Positions 21,631-30,063 of a stretch of DNA of 46,096 bases are shown here, piece after piece; the first letter of the stretch is position 1; each line of letters starts with the position of its first letter. The notes below the pieces were generated by a model, which was given only the letters and a program-made list of their open reading frames with translations, was not told the origin of the DNA and did no database searches. A program made the position numbers and the translations under genes. The DNA is from a bacterium (GTDB lineage Bacteria; Planctomycetota; UBA8108; UBA1146), in assembly GCA_029976805.1 (NCBI GenBank), contig JAPOLY010000013.1, positions 1 through 46,096 on the forward strand, given 5' to 3'.

Positions 21631-22614
21631 TCAGACGTTTCGTTTTCGGGCCAGCAATTCTGGATCAGCGGGGGAAAGTGGCTTTCCTTCAGCGGCAGCT
21701 TTGAGTGCTTCACCGATTCGGTCTTCCACCCGTTCTTTTTCATCCGGTGCATACCACTCGATCGGCAATTTCCGGGACCAGACCAGTTGTGACCTGGCCA
21801 AGGCTCGGTTCTGGGCCTGTATTTTGTCCGCCTCCATGTAGGGATCAGTTCCCTCACGCAAGGCCTTGGCAATTCGCTGGTAACCGATCGATTGGCTCGC
21901 CGTTGCTCCCCAAGGGGGATCGTGCGCCGCCAGCAGGCTTTCTACTTCTGGAATCCAACCTTCGGCAAACATGCGAACCACCCGGGCCTTGATCCGGCGA
22001 TGCACTTCCTGTCGTTCGCGATGAACTCCGATCAGGAGAGTTTTCTGAGGGTCGAGGACCGGTACCCTGCGCTGATGCCAGACACTGATCGGTTCCCCAC
22101 TTTGTTCATAGACTTCCAGAGCCCTCATCAAACGCTTGTGATCATGTCGATGAATCGTCTGCGCCGCATCCGGGTCGACCTTCTGCAAGCGGTCATGAAG
22201 GTAATCTCCGCCATGCTCTTTCGACTCTTCCTGCAATCTCTGGCGAATCCCCTCATCGGGACCGGGTCCCTCAAAAATGCCGTCACGCAGGGCATGCAGA
22301 TAAAAGACTGTCCCTCCACAGATCAACCAGGGTTGGTCAGGCTGTGCTACTTTCTTGAGAGCGGATAGCCAGTCGAAGACGGTGAAATCCTCCCAGGGGT
22401 CGACCAGATCGGTCAGTTGATAAGGATTCCCCTGACGAAGATCCGCAGCAGGTTTGGCACTGCCGATATCCATTCCCCGATAGACCTTCATCGAATCCAT
22501 CACCTTCACCGGAAGACCGGTGAACTCGGAAATCTCCAGAGCCCTGCGCGATTTCCCCCCACAGGTTGCGCCAGTCACGATGATCGACAGCGGAGGAACT
22601 TCCCAATCACTCAT
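21631..22614 (-). CDS. miaA: tRNA dimethylallyltransferase MiaA
   Basis: This 327-residue protein starts at the ATG that overlaps the lpxH stop (ATGA), with GGGGAG before it. The P-loop is GATCGGKS (15-22), a variant of the usual GPTAxGKT. DSMKVYRGMDIGSAKP (substrate region), DLVDPWEDFTVFDW, ICGGTVFYLHAL and RLMRALEVYEQSG are family motifs. MiaA isopentenylates A37 of tRNAs that read UNN codons, improving decoding. It is in the same transcription unit as the upstream lpxH and the large ATPase gene. The odd P-loop still has the Gly-Lys-Ser core. Confidence 0.94.
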   Translation of the reverse strand: MSDWEVPPLSIIVTGATCGGKSRRALEISEFTGLPVKVMDSMKVYRGMDIGSAKPAADLRQGNPYQLTDLVDPWEDFTVFDWLSALKKVAQPDQPWLICGGTVFYLHALRDGIFEGPGPDEGIRQRLQEESKEHGGDYLHDRLQKVDPDAAQTIHRHDHKRLMRALEVYEQSGEPISVWHQRRVPVLDPQKTLLIGVHRERQEVHRRIKARVVRMFAEGWIPEVESLLAAHDPPWGATASQSIGYQRIAKALREGTDPYMEADKIQAQNRALARSQLVWSRKLPIEWYAPDEKERVEDRIGEALKAAAEGKPLSPADPELLARKRNV

Positions 22615-23369
22615 GACGTCTCCCCTACCCATTCCAACTCCGGAGTCGCCCCACAAAGGTTCAGATACGCTCCCCGCTCTTCAAAGGGCTCAAGGATCTG
22701 AAACTCACCACTTCTTCCGGCACAGTGAACCACTTCCTCGCGAGAAACATGGAAGTGCCCACAAAGCACGCGGTCGTACCCTTCGGCAATCCGGCTCTCC
22801 ACCATTCTGAGATCCGGTTGCATTCTTGTCCGGTGTTTACGGCGAACCGAGCGCTTCGACCCGGAACGAATCCCACCGGCCAACAATCGTCTCACAGACA
22901 TGGGCATCGACAGCAACAATCCCCGAGTCAGAGGATGACGAAGAGTCTTGCGTAACCTTTGGTAACCCCTGTCTTCAGTTCCGAACAAATCACCATGGGA
23001 ACAATGCCACCTTTGACCGCCCCACTGGATTTCGACGGCGTCTCCATGAATTTGGATACCGGTGTGGGATTTAAATCTGGAACCGAGAAGGAAATCCCGA
23101 TTACCGGGAATCACAGAGATTTGAAGACCATCACGGATCGCCGCACGCAGAGCCTCGACTTCATGCTGATTCACACTCAGATTCATCTGATCGTCGCCAC
23201 ACCATTGATCGAAGAGGTCTCCCAGTAACAACAGGGAGGCTTCCAACTGCTGGCACCGATTCAGGAGCCGCTTCAGCCAGGTCAGCCGACGGGCACTTCC
23301 ATCGCAATGAAGATCTGTCGCAACAAGACACTTCTGAACCGGAATCACAGGGATTTCAGAACGGGACAT
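22611..23369 (-). CDS. lpxH: UDP-2,3-diacylglucosamine hydrolase (LpxH)-like metallophosphatase
   Basis: This 252-residue protein starts at ATG 23369 behind AGGGAAGGG, just past the upstream stop. The metallophosphoesterase ligands are all visible: TDLHCDG (D19, H21), GDLFDQWCGDD (D51), PGNRDFLLG (N90), SHGDLF (H125) and GHFH (H205, H207). GNRDFLLGSRF and GDLFDxWxGDD are typical of LpxH, which makes lipid X in lipid A synthesis at the inner membrane face. That implies an outer membrane with lipid A. The signature first motif is TDLH rather than SDLH. A related phosphoesterase with another substrate is possible, since it lies next to an SMC-like ATPase. Confidence 0.85.
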   Translation of the reverse strand: MSRSEIPVIPVQKCLVATDLHCDGSARRLTWLKRLLNRCQQLEASLLLLGDLFDQWCGDDQMNLSVNQHEVEALRAAIRDGLQISVIPGNRDFLLGSRFKSHTGIQIHGDAVEIQWGGQRWHCSHGDLFGTEDRGYQRLRKTLRHPLTRGLLLSMPMSVRRLLAGGIRSGSKRSVRRKHRTRMQPDLRMVESRIAEGYDRVLCGHFHVSREEVVHCAGRSGEFQILEPFEERGAYLNLCGATPELEWVGETS

Positions 23370-23380
23370 GCTGCCCTTCC

Positions 23381-26353
23381 CTAGGGAATCACCCAATCAT
23401 CCGGATTGAACCCCTTTGATTCGCTCTTGGAGTTCTTTTCAGGAGCATCCACCTTTGGTCGATTCTTCTCCGGCTTCGTCTTTTGAGTCGGCTTTGAAGA
23501 TCTATTTTCTGACTCCCTGCTCTCGGGATTCCCCTCAAGTTTGTTTGGGGGAGAAACAGGAGCTTCCCTGTCAGTCCCGTGCTTCGGGGAATCGTCCCTC
23601 TTCACAGGGTTCACTGGAGATTTCTCGACCGGATCCGGAAGATCCGAGAAACCCGGTTCTTTGGGAGGACGCTTTGCCCGTCTATCCCCCTCAGGTTTCG
23701 GGGAAAACTCTCTCTTCACAGGCTTCTCAGGCGATCCTCCGACAGGGTTTGGAAGATCTGAAAAACCCCGCTCTACCGAAGTGCGTTCCGTTCGTCGGCC
23801 TTGATCCCTGGAACTCTCCCGAGGCCTCTTCTCTCCCGATCTCTCATTCGTTCGTTGGGGAGCAGGGCGACGTCTGGATCTGGACCTGTGATCTCTGGCC
23901 CTGTTTTCTTCCGTAGAATCGTATTCGCGACGCGGAGCAGCTTCACGATTCGGGGTTTTCTCTCGCTCATCGCCTTTCTCAGGCTTTTTGCGCTGAGCAA
24001 CCTCCCTCTTCTCCGAACTCTTCTGGCTCGGCTTCCTTGCAGAGGTTCGTTTCTCTTTCACAGCTCCGGGAAGGGAGCGTGGTTTCCCCAAATCACCGGC
24101 CACCCTGTGAGGCCGTTGATTACCGGTCATCGAGAAATCATGGGAGAGCTCCCCACTTCCCAATTCCGTATCGAGGATGTGGTCAAAACAATTTCGGGCC
24201 TCTTCCTCAAGATCCGGATGAGCCACAAAAATCTGTGACAATTCTCGACTCAATCGAGGCAAAGCTCTCAGGGTATGCAAAACCCGATCTCGGTCCATCG
24301 CAGGGAAGGGTTCATCCAGGAACAGGAATTGAGGTGCTCCCGTCACGGCTCTGACGTAGGCCTGTGCAAAAGCCAGACGGAAGCCGAAGGTCAACCCCTG
24401 AAGGGTTCCACCGGACAACTCGTGGCTCTGTAAGAAATCACTTTTGGCACCGGTGAAGAGTTTGATCTCAAAATCACGGGTCACCTGGGCATCCCGATAT
24501 CGACCACCTGTCAGATGCGGAAGCAAACGACACAAACCTTTTCCAAGACTGGGGCCGGTTCGCAATCGGACCGATTCGATGGTCTCCTCCAGCAACTCCA
24601 GGAGAAGACGGTGAACGTCCATTTCCGCGCGGACTTCCAGAGATTTGCTCCGCAGGCCATCATTCACTTCTTCAAGAGCCTTCCGCCGGCCTTCCTGATT
24701 TTGATATTCACGGACCTGAGAAGCCAATCGATCACGCTTGGACTTGATCCGCTTCAATGATTCGTTGACTTCATCCAGTTTTTTGCGATCTTGCCGCAGG
24801 TCCTTTCGTACATTCTCAATGATTGACTGCACCCACTGGGCCAGTGTTTCACCTGGCATGTCTCCCAGCTCACCCTGGATTCCCCGGCGCTGGGTACGAA
24901 GAGACTCCAGTGCATCCTGAACTCCCCTGAGACGACAATTCGTCACATCTTCACCGGGATCGAGTCCGGGTTTGCCGTGGGCATCGTGTGCTCGGGTCGA
25001 CTCCAGAGAAGCGCCGGCAACATCCCGTTCCATTTCAAGGCGAGCCACATGCCCTTCTGCATCGAAAGAGTTCTGCTTGTCGAGAGATGCCTTGGACCAA
25101 AGCCAGGAGGTAAAGACAAACAAGGCAGCACCGAAGGCCGCCAGAAGGAATCCGGTTCCCTTCTCCTGTTCAAGACCTGACAGCAGTGGCAACAGTTTCG
25201 AAAAACCCCACTCCAACTCATGATCGACGCCCACCAGAATAAACAACATTCCTGCCAGGAACGTGACCACTGAAAGGGCACGATGCCGTAAATGGGAACT
25301 GTTCAACTCTGAGATCGATTGACGCTGCCGCTCGATTTCTCTGCTGAAAGAATTTTCATGATCTGAGGAAAGCTTTTCCTCCAGAGATCTCCTTGCTGAA
25401 TCCAGTGCAGTGTCGAGGTTCAACCGACACTCATGGGCCTTGACCACCTTCTCCAATGCACTCTGAAGCTTCGCCGGAATCTCTCCTGAATTTTTAACAG
25501 GAGCCGGAGCCAGATCAGCCTGCAAGAGGCCGATGAGACCATTGCACTTGCGCAGGACCTCTTCGGAAGACAATTGATCCAGAGACTTCAGTTCTTTCTG
25601 AATCTTGCTGACTTCATCGCGCTGCTTTTCAGAGTCTTGAACCTTTGAGTGGCAAGCTCCCGCCTCCTGTTGAAGTTCGCCGAGTCGGGATTCGCGGGTT
25701 TCAATTTCATTCTCGAGGTCCGGGATCTTCTCAATATTCGGCTGCAACCTCGAGATGTGCGTGTCGTTTCGCTGAATCTCAGCCTGATTCTCCGTGAAGA
25801 CGGACTCCAGATCGTGAAGGGCCACCTGAACCTTTTTGCTCGCCCCCTGAAGAACATCGATACCGGCGACCCGATCGAGAAAGCCGCGGAACTGTTCAGG
25901 ACTGGTCACTGATTCACGCTCAGCGAGGTAGAAGGAGTGAAGAGTCTCGCTTGCTCCTAATTGGAATCGGCGAAACACTTCCTTCTGAACCTGAATAACA
26001 CCCGCAGCCACCTCTTCTCCGGTGGTCATGTCATCCGGGTCCAATCTCAGCAGCCTGGCGTAAGAAGTGCCGAGACGATCCATTTCACGCCAAATCCGAT
26101 ACCACTCGCCATCATGCTCCAGATCGAGCTCGACGACGCAGTGATCTTCTTCCCAGTGGATCAGATCAACGATGGAACCCCGGGTCATTTTGTGGGTGGT
26201 GCCAAAGAGAGCATATTGGATCAGTTGGCCGATGCTCGATTTGCCACTCTCATTTGGACCGATCAGCCCGATCAATCCTCTTTTGGGGATGTTATTGAGA
26301 CGAATCTTGCGGAATTTGAGAAAGCCGTCTGCTCGCAGGTTTCTGATCAGCAA
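23381..26353 (-). CDS. SMC/Rad50-like ATPase with membrane hairpin (YhaN-like) and long basic tail
   Basis: This is a 990-residue protein. The N-terminal ABC-type half has Walker A GPNESGKSS (33-41). Coiled coils (about 180-350 and 450-600) flank two hydrophobic segments (about 358-376 and 399-419). The C-terminal half has signature LSGGT (646-650), Walker B FLFLDEP (676-682) and His switch AHP. This is the layout of YhaN-type proteins, SMC relatives with a membrane hairpin at the hinge position, thought to act in DNA metabolism. Residues ~740-990 form a disordered Arg/Lys/Glu/Pro-rich tail with two imperfect repeats (863-936) and end in NPDDWVIP. It starts inside the preceding small ORF (7-nt overlap) and is followed by lpxH and miaA. 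Confidence 0.85.
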   Translation of the reverse strand: MLIRNLRADGFLKFRKIRLNNIPKRGLIGLIGPNESGKSSIGQLIQYALFGTTHKMTRGSIVDLIHWEEDHCVVELDLEHDGEWYRIWREMDRLGTSYARLLRLDPDDMTTGEEVAAGVIQVQKEVFRRFQLGASETLHSFYLAERESVTSPEQFRGFLDRVAGIDVLQGASKKVQVALHDLESVFTENQAEIQRNDTHISRLQPNIEKIPDLENEIETRESRLGELQQEAGACHSKVQDSEKQRDEVSKIQKELKSLDQLSSEEVLRKCNGLIGLLQADLAPAPVKNSGEIPAKLQSALEKVVKAHECRLNLDTALDSARRSLEEKLSSDHENSFSREIERQRQSISELNSSHLRHRALSVVTFLAGMLFILVGVDHELEWGFSKLLPLLSGLEQEKGTGFLLAAFGAALFVFTSWLWSKASLDKQNSFDAEGHVARLEMERDVAGASLESTRAHDAHGKPGLDPGEDVTNCRLRGVQDALESLRTQRRGIQGELGDMPGETLAQWVQSIIENVRKDLRQDRKKLDEVNESLKRIKSKRDRLASQVREYQNQEGRRKALEEVNDGLRSKSLEVRAEMDVHRLLLELLEETIESVRLRTGPSLGKGLCRLLPHLTGGRYRDAQVTRDFEIKLFTGAKSDFLQSHELSGGTLQGLTFGFRLAFAQAYVRAVTGAPQFLFLDEPFPAMDRDRVLHTLRALPRLSRELSQIFVAHPDLEEEARNCFDHILDTELGSGELSHDFSMTGNQRPHRVAGDLGKPRSLPGAVKEKRTSARKPSQKSSEKREVAQRKKPEKGDEREKTPNREAAPRREYDSTEENRARDHRSRSRRRPAPQRTNERSGEKRPRESSRDQGRRTERTSVERGFSDLPNPVGGSPEKPVKREFSPKPEGDRRAKRPPKEPGFSDLPDPVEKSPVNPVKRDDSPKHGTDREAPVSPPNKLEGNPESRESENRSSKPTQKTKPEKNRPKVDAPEKNSKSESKGFNPDDWVIP
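23546..23767 (-). repeat. Two imperfect coding repeats in the ATPase tail
   Basis: Residues 863-900 and 901-936 share GFSDLPxPVxxSPxxPVKR and a following SPKxxxDR. They look like duplicated linear motifs in a disordered region. Confidence 0.7.
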
Positions 26354-26601
26354 GGGTCATCCCCTGCCTGTTGCTCGAGAATGAATCTCTCACCCAGTTT
26401 GCGGACCTCGTCATATTTTCTCTGACTCTCCGCATCGACCTTGCCTTCAAAGGCTCTCTTTTTGACTTCAAAGAGGCGGCGGAACTCTTCCAGGGGAGGG
26501 CGAATCGCCAGACCATCCAGGAGCCAGTCTGATTCCCTTTGGACAGGTTCAGAAGCACCTGAATGACGGGGGTTGTCACGATTTGAATCGCGAGAATTCA
26601 T
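26347..26601 (-). CDS. Small protein upstream of the YhaN-like ATPase, unknown function
   Basis: This 84-residue protein is not recognised. The N-terminus is polar and probably disordered. The middle (LLDGLAIRPPLEEFRRLFEVKKRAF, then SQRKYDEVRKLGERFILEQQ) is helical and charged. Its last codons overlap the start of the ATPase gene by 7 nt, so the two are translationally coupled and likely partners. The ribosome binding site before its ATG is weak. It could be a subunit or regulator of the SMC-like ATPase, which is inference from gene order alone. Confidence 0.7.
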   Translation of the reverse strand: MNSRDSNRDNPRHSGASEPVQRESDWLLDGLAIRPPLEEFRRLFEVKKRAFEGKVDAESQRKYDEVRKLGERFILEQQAGDDPC

Positions 26602-26675
26602 ATTGTCTCATCCCATTTTCAATGAGGGGGACTGCTGAATCCGAATCGATCTGGACCCGGATCAGAAAGCAGGCT

Positions 26676-26691
26676 GGCCCGTGATCGGGCC
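26676..26691. repeat. Perfect hairpin GGCCCG-TGAT-CGGGCC
   Basis: A 6-bp GC stem with tetraloop lies in the gap between tsaE and the small ORF at 26601. No T-run follows on either strand, so it is at best a weak terminator after tsaE. Confidence 0.5.
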
Positions 26692-26755
26692 CGACAGCTT
26701 TGATTGTCCGCTTCCCCTGCCCCGGTGCAAGTTTCTTCGCTGAAACCCCGTTGAA

Positions 26756-27244
26756 TCAGAGGGCCCCCAAAAGATTCATGCATTGCTGATAATGGTGCGA
26801 TTCCGAGCCGTATGCCCCCACCCACTCGATCTTCACCCGACGGTGACCCTGATCCACGGTTTCAAAGAGGATCTGCAGCCTTTCGGAGGGAAGCATCCCC
26901 TCGATTCGCCCGGCCCATTCGGCGGCGATGACTCCCGATTCCAGATAATCATTCCAACCGTGCAACGCCAATTCCTCCTGTTGATCCAGCCGATAGGCAT
27001 CGACATGCAACAGGGGGACCTGCCCTTCATGAAGGGTGGCGATGACAAAAGTTGGACTGCGAACCTGACTGGCAAGCTCCATCCCTTCGGCCAGCCCCCT
27101 GACGAAGGTGGTCTTTCCACTGCCAAGGTCCCCACGCAAGTCCAGGAAGGTCCCGGGAACCATGGCTTTTGCCAACTGCCTGCCCATATTTTCGGTGGCA
27201 GCTTCTCCAGCCAGGAGCAAATCAGCATGAATAAGGTCAGACAT
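26756..27244 (-). CDS. tsaE: tRNA threonylcarbamoyladenosine biosynthesis ATPase TsaE
   Basis: This 162-residue protein starts at the ATG with GGAAG 8 nt upstream; the frame extends much further but only this start gives the normal TsaE length. Walker A is GDLGSGKTT (38-46), followed by RSPTFVI, LHVDAYRLDQ and AAEWAGRIEG, all characteristic. TsaE is the ATPase partner of TsaB-TsaD in making t6A at position 37 of ANN-decoding tRNAs, essential in most bacteria. It is divergent from the propeller-like gene at 27375. Confidence 0.95.
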   Translation of the reverse strand: MSDLIHADLLLAGEAATENMGRQLAKAMVPGTFLDLRGDLGSGKTTFVRGLAEGMELASQVRSPTFVIATLHEGQVPLLHVDAYRLDQQEELALHGWNDYLESGVIAAEWAGRIEGMLPSERLQILFETVDQGHRRVKIEWVGAYGSESHHYQQCMNLLGAL

Positions 27245-27374
27245 TGCCGAGACTTCCAATTTCTTCTCGCATGGAGCACTGAAGGGAAACCAGGGGTAAG
27301 ATTGGAGCACCTGATCGTCGTTGACAAGAGGAACTCTGTCAGGGTTTGTGTCCACAGAAGGAAATCGGGGCAGC

Positions 27375-29498
27375 ATGTCTCCAACGGTTATCCAGAAGCA
27401 GGAGAAGCGGCGAATTCCACCGTTTGTCTTCTGGCTCCGTTTGACGACGATTCTCGTCTGCTTATTGACTCTCCAGCCGACCCTCCAGCTCGACGCACAG
27501 GAAATCCTGACAGGGCTCCCCCCGGGAATCGATCTGGAATTACCGCCGGCTCCAGGCCCGGGTCCCGCTTTTCTTCCCCGACACAGCTCCCCCGGTTTTC
27601 TGAAGGCCCTGAGAGCACTGGCCATCAAAGATCCCGCTACTGCTGGAGAACTCCTGCTCGCGTGGATTCGCCAGAGGGAAGGGCGACTCGTCCTCGATGG
27701 TCCCCACCCTGATACTCCGGAACCGGATTCCCATCCTGTACAAACGATTCCACCTGTAGAAGTGCAACTTCATGTCTGGGCGAAAACCTTGCCGGAAGGA
27801 TTTCTGAGACAGGCTTTTCAAAATATGCAGGGGCTTCCTCTCGACGGGACCCACCCTTGGATCTGGGCTCCCCATCTGGAAACCGAGGCCAGAATCGCCC
27901 TCGAAACGGCGATTGAATCCGGAGACCGCATGACCGCTTCTATCCTCAGTCGCCGACCGGGCCTGATCACCCGGATCCCGCCCGAATGGCGCTCCTGGAT
28001 CTTTGAATCCGCAGAACGACCAACCCTCTTCAGAAGCACCGGCGACACCCGAATCATGGATGATTCCATCGGTCAATTGTCTGATCCAGAGATCTGGAAT
28101 GTCCATTCATGGGAGCTTCAGATTCCTCCGACGATCCCGGATCATCGACGTGGAAAATCCGATGCTTCCCAACTCCCCCGAAGATCCTCGTTGGGGCGGG
28201 TACACGGTCTGATCAAAGATGACATCTTGGTTCTCGCAGAAGACCGAAAAATACGGGCGTATGAAAAGACCGGAAACACGGTGTGGGAATGGTCCCCTTC
28301 AACTCGCGAATACAAAAAGGACCCCCACCCTCCAGGAACGGGAACCCGAGTCCCCATCACCTCAGGACCTCAAGCCCTGTTTCTGCTGCGAAGTCCACGC
28401 CTCTATCAACCCCCCAATACCTATCTCACCGTCGAAGCCGAATCCGAAAAGCACTTGGGCTGGATCGAAGGCCACATTCTCGATCTGGAACAGGTTCGCA
28501 AAAAACCCGATTCCACGTGGAAACTCCCCATCTCAGAGGAGGGATTCTCCATCTCACCCACTCCACTCTGGGTCGGGAGTTCACTTTTCCTCATCGCCAC
28601 CCGCGGTCTTCAGGATGTGGAAACCTGGCTCTTTTCATTTGATACCGACAAAAGAACCGAACTCTGGCGAAGGAAACTGGAAACCCGGCGGATCGAAGAG
28701 TTTTCGATTCAGGATTTGCGCCAGGTCCTCATCATTAGTCACCTGACGCTCCACGAGAACATCCTCTCCATCGATCGCTCTCCCGGCAGGATCGATCGGG
28801 TCTGCAGCCAAACCGGAGAACACATTTCAGTGGTGATTCCACCGATTTATCCGATTTCGGATCTCCCCTCGTCACTGCAAATCCGCTGGGGAAATCGACG
28901 CCTTCAACATTTCCCCAGGCCACGCCCCCCTGCATTCCCAGTCACTGTGACCATCGATTCGATAAAGATGCGCCTGTGTATTCCCGACGGAAGCCGCCAT
29001 CTTCTGGCAACGAACCTCGAGGACGGGAGTCTTTTGTGGAGCCTCCCTGTTTCCCGGTGGGAGTCAATTCTGGGAAGCCGCGATGGAAATGGGAATATCT
29101 GGTTACTGGATTCTTCCGTGCCCGCAGGGGGAAAATCCATCGGCGTGCGTCAGGTCACCCTCGAGGGCGAAGCCCTTCCAGACAGTCACAGAAGAATCAC
29201 ATTCGGTGATGGTCCCGCGGCTCTCGTACCTGCTGATCCCATCCAAGACGCCATGATTCCCCTTTTGCTGTCAGACCCTGTCTATGCCGATGGAGCACTG
29301 TGGATCTCTTCCATTAACGGAATCAATGCGGCTTCTCTTGCCGAAGGTATCCCAACGAAACTCTTCCCATGGCCGGCAGATTCCCTGGGTGGCTGGATTT
29401 TCCCATGGAGCGAGGATGGAGAATGCTGGGGAGTGATTCACCGGGGAGAGAGTCTCCGCGGAACCGGAAGCCGTGTGGAAGTCTGGAGTCCCCGGTAG
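27375..29498 (+). CDS. Exported beta-propeller-like (PQQ/BamB-type) protein
   Basis: This is 707 residues. A signal or anchor segment (about 18-38: WLRLTTILVCLLTLQPTL) precedes a Pro-rich stretch, and residues ~50-220 show no recognised domain. From ~260 onward repeated blade-like motifs occur: DDILVLAEDRKIRAYEKTGN-type, SFDTDKRTELWRRKL and ATNLEDGSLLWSLPV, each with the D/E-G-x-x-x-W pattern of PQQ-type propellers. No catalytic residues for quinoprotein dehydrogenases were seen, so a scaffold or binding role is likelier. It starts 130 bp from divergent tsaE and ends 1 nt before the convergent rsfS stop. Confidence 0.75.
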   Translation: MSPTVIQKQEKRRIPPFVFWLRLTTILVCLLTLQPTLQLDAQEILTGLPPGIDLELPPAPGPGPAFLPRHSSPGFLKALRALAIKDPATAGELLLAWIRQREGRLVLDGPHPDTPEPDSHPVQTIPPVEVQLHVWAKTLPEGFLRQAFQNMQGLPLDGTHPWIWAPHLETEARIALETAIESGDRMTASILSRRPGLITRIPPEWRSWIFESAERPTLFRSTGDTRIMDDSIGQLSDPEIWNVHSWELQIPPTIPDHRRGKSDASQLPRRSSLGRVHGLIKDDILVLAEDRKIRAYEKTGNTVWEWSPSTREYKKDPHPPGTGTRVPITSGPQALFLLRSPRLYQPPNTYLTVEAESEKHLGWIEGHILDLEQVRKKPDSTWKLPISEEGFSISPTPLWVGSSLFLIATRGLQDVETWLFSFDTDKRTELWRRKLETRRIEEFSIQDLRQVLIISHLTLHENILSIDRSPGRIDRVCSQTGEHISVVIPPIYPISDLPSSLQIRWGNRRLQHFPRPRPPAFPVTVTIDSIKMRLCIPDGSRHLLATNLEDGSLLWSLPVSRWESILGSRDGNGNIWLLDSSVPAGGKSIGVRQVTLEGEALPDSHRRITFGDGPAALVPADPIQDAMIPLLLSDPVYADGALWISSINGINAASLAEGIPTKLFPWPADSLGGWIFPWSEDGECWGVIHRGESLRGTGSRVEVWSPR

Positions 29499-29499
29499 A

Positions 29500-29919
29500 T
29501 CAATCGACAGAATCGAGTGTCGTGGAGCTTTGTTCACCGGCGGCTGTCGCCAGCGCCTTGAAATCGACCTCGACCAGCGGAGCGTGGGCCCATAATTGAT
29601 CGAGATCGTACATCTCCCTCGATTCTTCATCGAAGAGATGGAGGACGATCTCACCGTGGTCGATGCAGAACCAGCGGGCGTCATCGCGGCCATGAATTCC
29701 CAGGCGAGGTAGATGTAGCGGTTTCAGATGGCGCTCGACAGCGTCCCCGAAGTTTCTCACCTGACGACCGGAGCGCCCGGAAGCGAGAATGAAAAACGAG
29801 GAGATCTGCAGCATCTCCCGAACCCGCAAGATACGGATCCGTTCGGCACGTTGCTGATGGAGAAAGCAGGCCACATCGACGGCGATCTGCTGCAGCTCTT
29901 CCACACTCCTGGATTCCAT
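29500..29919 (-). CDS. rsfS: Ribosomal silencing factor RsfS
   Basis: This 139-residue protein has the full family core: FFILASGRSGRQVRNFGDAVE, then GRDDARWFCIDHGEIVLHLFDEESREMYDLDQLW. A GGAG ribosome binding site precedes the ATG. RsfS binds ribosomal protein L14 and blocks joining of the subunits when nutrients are scarce. In many bacteria it lies near nadD; no nadD is visible here. The C-terminal ~20 residues after WAHAP extend past the usual end. Confidence 0.95.
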   Translation of the reverse strand: MESRSVEELQQIAVDVACFLHQQRAERIRILRVREMLQISSFFILASGRSGRQVRNFGDAVERHLKPLHLPRLGIHGRDDARWFCIDHGEIVLHLFDEESREMYDLDQLWAHAPLVEVDFKALATAAGEQSSTTLDSVD

Positions 29920-29994
29920 ACTCTGACTCCTGTCACCCTGACTGCATTCTGTACCCTCGAAATTACCTTGTTCCAGCGACGGAGCAAGCCGATC

Positions 29995-30031
29995 AAAAAA
30001 GCAGCCTCGCCACGGATCCCGTGGCGAGGCT
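29995..30031 (-). terminator. Factor-independent terminator of hppA
   Basis: Read on the minus strand, a 13-bp stem (30003-30015 with 30019-30031) with a 3-nt loop leads into TGC and a run of six T. It lies 33 nt after the hppA stop. Confidence 0.9.
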
Positions 30032-30063
30032 GATGAACCCCTTATTGAACTCAGCAGGCTGAA

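Noticed and set aside
27245..27628. An N-terminal extension of tsaE of about 128 codons.
   Set aside because: TsaE has its normal length and signature from the ATG at 27244 with a good ribosome binding site; the extension overlaps the start of the divergent propeller gene.
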